DNA of 40,401 nt, from assembly GCA_030667705.1 (NCBI GenBank), contig DAOUVJ010000009.1, positions 1 through 40,401 of the forward strand, written 5' to 3'. Shown piece after piece: positions 33,736 through 40,401 of this stretch (position 1 is its first letter; every line of letters begins with the position of its first letter). Below the pieces are notes generated by a model. It saw nothing but the letters and a program-made list of their open reading frames with translations, ran no database searches and was not told the origin of the DNA. A program made the translations under genes and the position numbers. This stretch comes from Promethearchaeota archaeon. Lineage in GTDB: Archaea; Asgardarchaeota; Lokiarchaeia; Sigyniarchaeales; SOKP01.

Positions 33736-34485
33736 CTAATCAATGTAATCCATTATTTCTGAGATGTTGTTTATTGTTATATATTCTGGTCCTACTATTT
33801 CTTTTTCATAAGGAAATTCATATTTTCTTTTAATGAGGATTGTCTTGAGGCCAGCTCGATAACCTCCCATTATATCAGCATACTCATCTCCACAAATCAT
33901 GCAAGAATCAGGGCCTTCTAAACCCATTTTTTTTAATGTATAATGAAAAATCTCTGGATCTGGTTTTCTCTTTCCAAATTCTGCAGAAGTAACTACTGCA
34001 TGAAAAAATTTTCGTAAATCATATTTTATTAACAGTTTTTCTATAGTAGCGTGGTGAGGATGGTTAGAAAGCACTGCTAATTTAATTTCCTTATTTTTAT
34101 TTAATTTTTTCAGAGTTTCAGCTGTTTTTTCAAAGGGATACCATTCTTCTTCTTCACATGAATGATAAACATCTCCGAGTTCTTCATACTTTTTTGAGTT
34201 TAAGTTTTTTATATTAAGCATTTCGAGAATTTCTTTAAAAATTTCTGTTGTTTGATGTTCAGTTTTTGTCTTAAAGCTCTCTTTAAAGTATTTTGCTCGC
34301 TTTCTATTAAATGTTTTAATGATGAATTCAGCATCTTGTTCATTTTTAATGATATTAGATCTTTTTAATTCATCCACGGATTTGATTAATCCTTCTTTAT
34401 AGCAATTAAGATATTTTTCAACGGATGCATCTTTGAATTCAAATAATGTAAAGCCAAAATCAAAGATTAGCCCCTTTATTTTCAT
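33736..34485 (-). CDS. HAD-superfamily protein lacking the usual second Asp
   Basis: The 249 residues show a HAD fold with cap: motif I FDFGFTLF, motif II AVLSNHPHH, the Lys in GKRKPDPEIF and the acidic ICGDEYADIMGGYRAG. The nucleophile Asp is present, but the acid/base Asp two residues later is Gly. Enzymes with such a change are often not ordinary phosphatases. A binding or altered catalytic role is possible. Its 3' end lies 20 nt beyond tRNA-Arg, on the opposite strand. Confidence 0.78.
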   Translation of the reverse strand: MKIKGLIFDFGFTLFEFKDASVEKYLNCYKEGLIKSVDELKRSNIIKNEQDAEFIIKTFNRKRAKYFKESFKTKTEHQTTEIFKEILEMLNIKNLNSKKYEELGDVYHSCEEEEWYPFEKTAETLKKLNKNKEIKLAVLSNHPHHATIEKLLIKYDLRKFFHAVVTSAEFGKRKPDPEIFHYTLKKMGLEGPDSCMICGDEYADIMGGYRAGLKTILIKRKYEFPYEKEIVGPEYITINNISEIMDYID

Positions 34486-34598
34486 TATATGGTTATAATT
34501 AAATACTTCAAATTTTAATTTATCTCTGAGTAGATATGTTTATTAATTAAGTAACAAGAATAGAATATTTATTGTGAATCCTATTTTATAATAGAATC

Positions 34599-35123
34599 AT
34601 GGCACTTAATAAATGGCTCTCAGATCCAGAAATAGAAGAAAGAAGAAAAAAGAAGGAAGATATGTATAATTCTTTACCAGAAGAACAAATCCAAGAATTA
34701 AAAAAAGAGTCAATTCGGAAAATTAAAAGAGTCCAATCGGAGAAGGAAGAAGTTTCAACTGAAGATTTTTCGGATAACATTTTGAAAGATGTCATTGAAT
34801 TTAAGAATTGGGTTGATTCTCGAACATATATAAAAGGGGATATAGAAAAGATTGAGACTTGGATTAAAGTTTTATATAAAAAAATGGTTTCTATAAACAA
34901 GGTATTAAATAAAGATAATTATGATCAGGATCTAGTTGAGGAATTCAGAAAGATACCAGTTGATTTTTTAGAGGAACAAACTAGATTTGCTGTAATAAAG
35001 AAGCTGCGAAATACAAAAAGAACCAATTCTGATAATTATTTCTTGCGAAAGTTAAAAATGGTTGTAGAAATGAAATTAATTGAGGCAAAATATTACAAGA
35101 TTTTGAAGAATATACTAGATTAA
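34599..35123 (+). CDS. Unknown highly charged helical protein
   Basis: I do not recognise these 174 residues. The first 60 are Glu/Lys/Arg-rich and probably one helix (NKWLSDPEIEERRKKKEDMY, EEQIQELKKESIRKIKRV); the rest is also predicted helical, with a few hydrophobic positions (DVIEFKNWVDS, FAVIKKLRN). No Cys or membrane segment is seen. It is followed 90 nt later by the nucleotidyltransferase gene on the same strand. Confidence 0.6.
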   Translation: MALNKWLSDPEIEERRKKKEDMYNSLPEEQIQELKKESIRKIKRVQSEKEEVSTEDFSDNILKDVIEFKNWVDSRTYIKGDIEKIETWIKVLYKKMVSINKVLNKDNYDQDLVEEFRKIPVDFLEEQTRFAVIKKLRNTKRTNSDNYFLRKLKMVVEMKLIEAKYYKILKNILD

Positions 35124-35213
35124 TTAATATGATTAATTTCCATAACATTTTTTATAATAGTTTGATTAATGTAAAGTACCATCGATAAAACCATTTACAA
35201 ATTTGCGTTAATC

Positions 35214-36296
35214 ATGCGTATAATATGTCCTTTAGCGGGAGTAGGAAAAGGTTTACAACCATTTACATACTCTAAACCAAAAGCATTTTTAAAAGTGGCA
35301 GGTAAACGATTAATTGATTTTAATTTAATAAAACTCATGAAGAGCTTCCCAAAAGGGACTAAAATTTGTTTTATAATAGGATATAAAAAAAGACAAATTC
35401 AAGAATACCTAAACCAGAAGTATTCAGAGTATTTTGAGTTAGAATTTATTGAACAACAGCCTTTAGGTTATACTGCCGAAGAACCTTTTTTTCCAGGTCT
35501 TGGAGATGCTATTTTGTATGCTAAAGAATTCGCTTTCAATGAAGATATATTTATTTTTTTAAGTGATAGAGTACCATTGGAAGATTATTCTTCAATATTA
35601 ATAAATTTCCATCAATGCGATTGCGATGGAATCGTAAACGTTAAAAAAGTAGAGGAACCGCAACATTATGGTGTCGTTAAACTCGACAATGATGATTTTT
35701 TAACTCAAATTGTTGAAAAGCCAGCAATCCCTGAATCAAATATTGCAGTATCAGGAGCCTACATCATTGCTAAATCGATAATTAATCGATTATTCGAACT
35801 CTTAGAAGTTCAAAGAAAAAAGACTCTTGAGAATGGAGAAGTATATCAAATCACACCTATCATTGATAAATTAATCCAAGAAGGCGCGAGAATTAAATCG
35901 AATGAAATGATAGAAGAAGTTTTGGATTTTGGGAGACCTAAAAGCCTTTTAAATGGAAATCGATTGCTCTTATCAGAAATAAAGAATCATGATCCAATAT
36001 ATGAAGATCTCACTAAGAAGGGCATGATTATTGACACAAAAATTATTCCGCCTGTTTATATTGGAAAGAATGTAAAAATAATTGATTCTGTAATAGGACC
36101 AAATGTTTCAATGGGGGATGATCTCGACCTTGAAAAATGCATTCTTTCAGAATCTGTAATAGGAGATGGAGTACGATTAAAAAAGATTATATCCTCAGAA
36201 AGCATAATAGGAGACTATTCCATACTAGAAGATCTAATAAAAAATGGAATAACCATAGGAGATGCTTCATTCATTACAACAAGTAATAATAAATAA
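35214..36296 (+). CDS. Sugar-phosphate nucleotidyltransferase-like protein with beta-helix tail
   Basis: The 360 residues fit the NDP-sugar synthase family. An N-terminal nucleotidyltransferase fold (about 1-240) carries AGVGKGLQPFTYSKPKAFLK, then LSDRVPLED in the metal/sugar region, YGVVKLD and VEKP. A C-terminal left-handed beta-helix-like segment with PPVYIGKNVKI, DSVIGPNVSMG and ESVIGDGV follows. In the signature GTRLxP the Arg is replaced by Gly (GKGLQP), while the KPK lysine remains. Catalysis may be altered. It probably makes an activated sugar for surface glycans or is a regulatory relative. Confidence 0.78.
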   Translation: MRIICPLAGVGKGLQPFTYSKPKAFLKVAGKRLIDFNLIKLMKSFPKGTKICFIIGYKKRQIQEYLNQKYSEYFELEFIEQQPLGYTAEEPFFPGLGDAILYAKEFAFNEDIFIFLSDRVPLEDYSSILINFHQCDCDGIVNVKKVEEPQHYGVVKLDNDDFLTQIVEKPAIPESNIAVSGAYIIAKSIINRLFELLEVQRKKTLENGEVYQITPIIDKLIQEGARIKSNEMIEEVLDFGRPKSLLNGNRLLLSEIKNHDPIYEDLTKKGMIIDTKIIPPVYIGKNVKIIDSVIGPNVSMGDDLDLEKCILSESVIGDGVRLKKIISSESIIGDYSILEDLIKNGITIGDASFITTSNNK

Positions 36297-36312
36297 ATAA
36301 AAATTGAATATT

Positions 36313-37743
36313 TTAGGCTATTTTTGGCTTTTTATCTTGCCAAGGAGCGATTTCTTCGAAAGCGCTCGAAACTTGAAGAACTGTTCTTTCATCATAGCGC
36401 TTACCAACAATTTGCATTCCAATTGGTAAACCAGATTTAGTCCAACCACATGGAATTGAAGCAGCCGGCAATCCTGTCATGTTAAAAGGATATGTATATG
36501 TCATCCAACTCGTAATACTTAAAGATTTTTTACCGATTGTTGGAAATGTTGTCCCTGATTCTAACCATCCCGGTTTGAAGGCAGGGCAGGGAAGCGTTGG
36601 TGTAATCAAGACATCGAAATTCCTAAAATATTGATACATGACTTCGTAAACTCGCTTTCTTTGTTCTCTAGCTTTTCCAATATTCATAGAACTATTATCT
36701 AGACCTAGTCTTATTGAAGCAGTTAAATCTGGGCTAAGGTCTTCAAATCTTTCTTTATAATCTTTTTGTAAATCATAAGCATACCCTATACTAACCAAGG
36801 TTTTAAATGCTAATTCGGGGTTTCTTATTTTTAATTTTGCTTCTTCCACATCCCAATCATATTGTTCAAACTTTTGAATAGCATTAAGAACGTTCTCTTC
36901 AACTTCTTCTTCAAGAGCTTTCCCAAAGCCTAAGGTCATTGAATAACCAATCTTTAATTTTTTTGGTTTATCTTCAAGTATTTTAACATAATCTATGTCA
37001 TCGTCAGGGAAAGAATTACTATCAGCGGGATGATGTCCTTTCATCACATTCAACATTAAAGCAGCATCTCTCACGTATCGAACAATCGGTCCATAATGAT
37101 CCATTGACCAAAATGCAATCCCATCGTGCGGGTATCGAGGAATGCGTCCAAATGTTGGTTTTAACCCATAAACGCCACAACAACTACTGGGAACCCTAAT
37201 TGAACCGCCTCCATCTGATCCTAAAGCTAAAGGCCCCATTCCCGCTGCAACTGAAGCTGCTGCTCCTCCACTTGATCCTCCGGAATTTGTTTCTATATCC
37301 CATGGATTCATAGTTTCTCCAAAAAGCTTATTTTTTGTAAGAGCGATATGTCCGAATTCAGGTGTATTCGTTTTACCTAGTATAACACATCCTGCCTTTT
37401 TCAATCGTTTTACAACAATCTCATCATCCTCAGGAATAAAATTCTCGTGCAATTTTGAACCATAAGTAGTTCTAATGCCTTTTGTTTGCATTAAGTCTTT
37501 AATTGAAGTGGGAATTCCTGTTAAAGATCCAAGATTTTGTCCATTTTTAATAGAGTCATCAGCTTTTTTAGCCATTTCCCTTGCCATTTCAAAAGAAGGA
37601 GTACAATATGCATTGATTATTGGATTAAACTTTTTGATTCTTTCTATAAAAACCTCTAAAATCTCACTCGAGGTTTCTTCTCCATTCTTTATTGCTTCTG
37701 CCATATCTACAGCAGACATATAGTAAATTTCTTCCTTATTCAT
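36313..37743 (-). CDS. Amidase-signature-family amidase
   Basis: The 476 residues contain the amidase signature. The catalytic triad is K82 (TSIKDLMQTKG), cis-Ser S157 (NSGGSSGGAAAS) and nucleophile S181 (GSDGGGSIRVPSS), with the same 75- and 24-residue spacings as in FAAH. The C-terminus has the usual GLPIGMQIVGKRYDE. It hydrolyses an amide; the substrate is not clear. It is not next to gatB or gatC genes, and archaeal Gln-tRNA formation normally relies on GatDE, so I do not call it GatA. It is a single gene on the minus strand. Confidence 0.9.
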   Translation of the reverse strand: MNKEEIYYMSAVDMAEAIKNGEETSSEILEVFIERIKKFNPIINAYCTPSFEMAREMAKKADDSIKNGQNLGSLTGIPTSIKDLMQTKGIRTTYGSKLHENFIPEDDEIVVKRLKKAGCVILGKTNTPEFGHIALTKNKLFGETMNPWDIETNSGGSSGGAAASVAAGMGPLALGSDGGGSIRVPSSCCGVYGLKPTFGRIPRYPHDGIAFWSMDHYGPIVRYVRDAALMLNVMKGHHPADSNSFPDDDIDYVKILEDKPKKLKIGYSMTLGFGKALEEEVEENVLNAIQKFEQYDWDVEEAKLKIRNPELAFKTLVSIGYAYDLQKDYKERFEDLSPDLTASIRLGLDNSSMNIGKAREQRKRVYEVMYQYFRNFDVLITPTLPCPAFKPGWLESGTTFPTIGKKSLSITSWMTYTYPFNMTGLPAASIPCGWTKSGLPIGMQIVGKRYDERTVLQVSSAFEEIAPWQDKKPKIA

Positions 37744-37961
37744 TAATAAATCTCACAAAGTTTGATTTTTTATTATATATATAGATGTAATTTATTGATG
37801 TTAAACAACTATATATTGATTGTGTCTAGTTATTCATGCAAAATATGTTAGTATTTACAAAATCTTAGATTTAAGGTAAATAAAATATTTATTTATCAAT
37901 ATATTATAAAGAATTATTATTGATCGAAAATTGATCAAAATTAAGCTCCTATTGATGACCT

Positions 37962-38642
37962 TTGAATAAAAATCACAAAAAAGTATTGGGTGTCGTTTTT
38001 TTAAATCTCCTCATTATTTGCTTTTTTTTCAGCGTTAATGTAAATGCCCAAGAGTATACTTTACAACTAAGTATGAATGATGAATTTATATGGGAAGTAA
38101 AAGAATTAAATAAAGATAAATTTGAATACACATTCAATGCAGAACCCAATTTTGATGTTGGAGATCAAATAAAATTGGTTGTAAGAGAGGTCACGGATAT
38201 AGAAGGAATTAGATGGTCAATTGTTGTTGCATTTTGGGATTTCGGAACTGATTGGAATGTTGATGGAGAGATTGAATACTTGAGTATAGATAAAAATCCT
38301 ATGTTTTATGATGATTATCTCTTTGTTCCGACTCCTGTAGATGACTATCTTGAACTTGCCATTCTAGGTTTACCAACAGATTATTATTACAGCCCTCCAT
38401 TAACTATTGGAAGACAAGCAAGGAGCGATATAGATATTAGTTACAGGGTAGAGAAGTCCTTCGATATTAATGGGATTATAACTTCTGAAACTTACTTCGA
38501 TGAAGGAGATTCGGTTATCGTTAAAATGGAAGCAACATTTTTCTTAGTGCCCTTAGGATTCTCTTTTATAGGATTTATGGCGATAGGGATAATTTCGATG
38601 ATAGCAATATTCCTTAAAAAGAATAAAATAAGATTTGGTTAG
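37962..38642 (+). CDS. Exported, C-terminally membrane-anchored protein
   Basis: The frame opens at TTG 37962 with a typical signal peptide: NKNHKK, hydrophobic VLGVVFLNLLIICFFFSV, then NVNAQ as a likely cleavage site. The mature part (about 30-195) is beta-rich and acidic (FDVGDQIKLVVREV, WDFGTDWNVDGEIEYL). It ends with one hydrophobic helix (LGFSFIGFMAIGIISMIAIF) and a KKNKIRFG cytoplasmic tail. It should be on the outer cell surface. No family is recognised. A TTG start with no clear ribosome site leaves the exact start uncertain. Confidence 0.65.
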   Translation: MNKNHKKVLGVVFLNLLIICFFFSVNVNAQEYTLQLSMNDEFIWEVKELNKDKFEYTFNAEPNFDVGDQIKLVVREVTDIEGIRWSIVVAFWDFGTDWNVDGEIEYLSIDKNPMFYDDYLFVPTPVDDYLELAILGLPTDYYYSPPLTIGRQARSDIDISYRVEKSFDINGIITSETYFDEGDSVIVKMEATFFLVPLGFSFIGFMAIGIISMIAIFLKKNKIRFG

Positions 38643-38650
38643 CTAGACAT

Positions 38651-39058
38651 TTAGAATTTAAAATCTCTTTGATATGCGCGATATCCCAACTTTAAAAGCT
38701 TTAAACTTGACTTGTTAAGTTTATTATCCACCTCAATTCCAGAGCGTGGATTGTTCATCATGTCATGATAAAGAGCATAATATTCATCTGCGGATGGATT
38801 TTCTTGAATTAAGTCAAGAACAGCCTTTTCTGTGAAATATAGAATTAAATCAGGTTTGAAACCGGGGTTTTCTTCAGTCATTTCTAAAGTCTTAACATCT
38901 TTTTTAAATAAATAATAATGTAATTTAGCATATTCTTCATGTGTAGATTCTTCAGTAATAATATATTCCCAACAAGCGTTAATACTAAGATGTCTCATCA
39001 AATCAGAGTTCTTTGAAAAATAAGCTTTTAATTCCTCGTATAATTCTTTAGCTTCCAT
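38651..39058 (-). CDS. SCP2-like lipid-binding domain protein
   Basis: The 135 residues end in a pattern typical of SCP2 sterol-carrier folds: PDLILYFTEKAVLDLIQEN, then an EYYALYHDMM helix, then LKLLKLGYRAYQRDFKF. The N-terminal 50 residues are helical. SCP2 domains bind fatty acids or other lipids. The gene begins 20 nt after the aldehyde dehydrogenase on the same strand, so the two probably form an operon, possibly acting on fatty aldehydes. The family call is tentative. Confidence 0.55.
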   Translation of the reverse strand: MEAKELYEELKAYFSKNSDLMRHLSINACWEYIITEESTHEEYAKLHYYLFKKDVKTLEMTEENPGFKPDLILYFTEKAVLDLIQENPSADEYYALYHDMMNNPRSGIEVDNKLNKSSLKLLKLGYRAYQRDFKF

Positions 39059-39078
39059 ATTTATAAAATGGTAGTAGG

Positions 39079-40401
39079 TTATTTGATATCCTTAAGATTT
39101 GTCGGAGTTCCATCATAAATATATTTTTGATATACTAACTCTTGGGGATAATATTTACATCCAGAGGGATAAGCGGAATCTTTGATCCCACCTAATGCAA
39201 CGGTTATATCTGTTAACATGGGTCTAGCATTAATATATATATTCGCTGCTTCTAAATCTCTCTTGAAAATTTCGATGTCATTCAAATTAGAAGTGTACAC
39301 TACCGCTCTCATACCATAGTTACTAGCATTTGCGAGTCTAATAGCATCTTTTAAACTGTCTGCCTTAGTAATTGAGCGTACGGGTCCAAAAGCTTCTTCG
39401 CGCCATAAGAACGGTGCTTTGCTTAAATCTTCGCATAGTTCAGGTTTGATTTCTACTAGTGTGGGTTTATAAAATAATCCATAATCTTCACCAGTATCAA
39501 TTTTATCGCCACCAGTATATATTTTGACACCATAATCTTTAGCGTCAGCCACCATGACCTCCATCATCATTAGTATTCGGCGACTTCCTAATGGTCCAAT
39601 ATCAACAGTGGGATCTGTGGGATCACCGTATCTCAATTTTTCAATTTCTTTTATTAAACACTCCACATAATCATCATAAATATCCTGGTGCACTATAATT
39701 CTCTTCATGCTAAAACATTGCTGTCCACTGTTAGTATATGAGGCCATGGCATTCCACTTTGCTACTTTCTCTAAATTAACATCATCCATTACTATTCCAG
39801 CATCATTTCCGGCGCACTCAAAGAAGAATTGTTTAAAGGGTTCGGTGTACATCGCGACACCCATTGATTTATCTGCTGTTTTTTTCAGCAGCCGTCCATA
39901 TCTCACAAGAATGTCTTTTGCCGTGTGCGAGGAGGTAACCGTCATGATAATCTTGATTAAATGAGATTTAAGAAATTCATCCACGGCCCATTCTCCTGGC
40001 GCGATTACCAAATCTAATGCATCTAACCCCTGCAAATCAATATCCTACATGTTTGAATATGATTCTAACATGGTTAATTGGCATGCGGTAGATGGTTTAA
40101 CAAGCGCACCATTTCCTACTAAATAATTAGCACCCATCTGATAAAGGGGAAGGCTAATTGGAGTGTTTCGAGGAGAAATACACGCAGATAATCCGTGTGG
40201 AATGTATTTTAGTATTACATTTTGCTCTCCTTCAATACCCGTTAATGGCTTGTCTTTTATAAATTGATAATACCAATCACAGAAACGGAAGCCCGTAAGC
40301 ACAATATTCAATTCCCATTCCGAATATTTGATCGGTAAACCTCCTTCTGCTACAACTAAATCTTTTAGTTTTTTCTTTTTAAATCGCATTTTACTTGCAT
40401 A
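39079..40401 (-). pseudogene. Aldehyde dehydrogenase interrupted by an in-frame TAG (5' partial)
   Basis: Two segments in the same frame are separated only by one TAG (40045-40047). The frame is open from the window end through ALVKPST to SNM, then TAG, then DIDLQGLDALDLVIAPGEW to the end. Together they form an aldehyde dehydrogenase: the cofactor-binding KPS, SS (TVTSSHT), general-base Glu in FFECAGNDAG, catalytic Cys in NSGQQCFSMKR and EEAFGPV. The N-terminal 60-80 residues lie outside the window. The catalytic residues are intact, so the break is recent, a sequencing error, or recoded. TAG ends other normal genes here, which argues against routine readthrough. Confidence 0.75.

Noticed and set aside
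33537-33743. 68-codon minus-strand reading frame
   Set aside because: It covers the tRNA-Arg gene almost completely and has no recognisable protein features.
36313-37743. GatA subunit of the tRNA amidotransferase
   Set aside because: The amidase signature is general, no gatB or gatC gene is adjacent, and Gln-tRNA formation in archaea normally uses GatDE.
40045-40047. Pyrrolysine at the TAG of the aldehyde dehydrogenase
   Set aside because: Not accepted as a call: the family does not use pyrrolysine as far as I know, TAG ends several normal genes here, and no pyl gene is visible. It is kept only as an alternative.

Overview
This 40.4 kb, AT-rich window comes from an archaeon, very probably a Lokiarchaeia-like Asgard archaeon. 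The archaeal markers are a histone, ribosomal protein S8e, SRP19, an archaeal-type GluRS, a proteasome beta subunit, a Hef-type helicase, and tRNAs that lack an encoded CCA and carry bulge-helix-bulge (BHB) introns. The Asgard signal is a longin-like domain, a probable UBC/RWD-like domain, a JAMM protease and very large coiled-coil membrane proteins. The lineage is an inference from gene content. No phylogeny was run.

Region 1 (1-5280) is a tightly overlapping three-gene operon that I regard as the best candidate for an undescribed system. It encodes (a) an alpha/alpha-toroid (prenyltransferase/terpene-cyclase-like repeat) domain fused through one membrane helix to an intact ABC ATPase; (b) a protein with a UBC/RWD-like segment followed by a degenerate ABC ATPase; and (c) a longin-like domain fused to about four membrane helices. 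A stand-alone response regulator follows (5592-5957). Region 2 (6183-9186) is a GlcD-like flavoprotein plus HdrD/GlcF-like iron-sulfur protein operon with clearly higher GC than its surroundings. Next come a small membrane protein, a flavodoxin, and a 1466-residue protein with the same kind of toroid at its N-terminus, a huge coiled coil, a winged-helix-like domain and a C-terminal membrane hairpin.

Region 3 (14787-24285) is informational and housekeeping. It holds a Hef-type helicase, an MBL-fold hydrolase, a histone with the remnant of a second histone gene beside it, a zinc-ribbon protein with possible appendage-like domains, a DUF4443-like regulator plus JAMM pair facing a proteasome beta subunit, S8e, and a SRP19-HypA-NUDIX run. 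It ends with tRNA-Pro(GGG), whose anticodon stem is interrupted by a 30-nt non-canonical intron. Region 4 (24637-33715) carries a P2-type cation ATPase, small membrane proteins, an MtxX/methanogenesis-marker-4-like protein, a CPBP-type membrane protease, GluRS, a RAM-like protein, a HAD hydrolase and tRNA-Arg(GCG) with a second non-canonical intron in its D-arm.

Region 5 (33736-40401) carries a second HAD protein without the usual acid/base Asp, an unknown helical protein, a sugar-nucleotidyltransferase-like protein without its signature Arg, an amidase, an exported membrane-anchored protein, an SCP2-like protein, and an aldehyde dehydrogenase gene broken by one in-frame TAG and cut by the window edge. 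I saw no CRISPR array, insertion sequence or rRNA gene.
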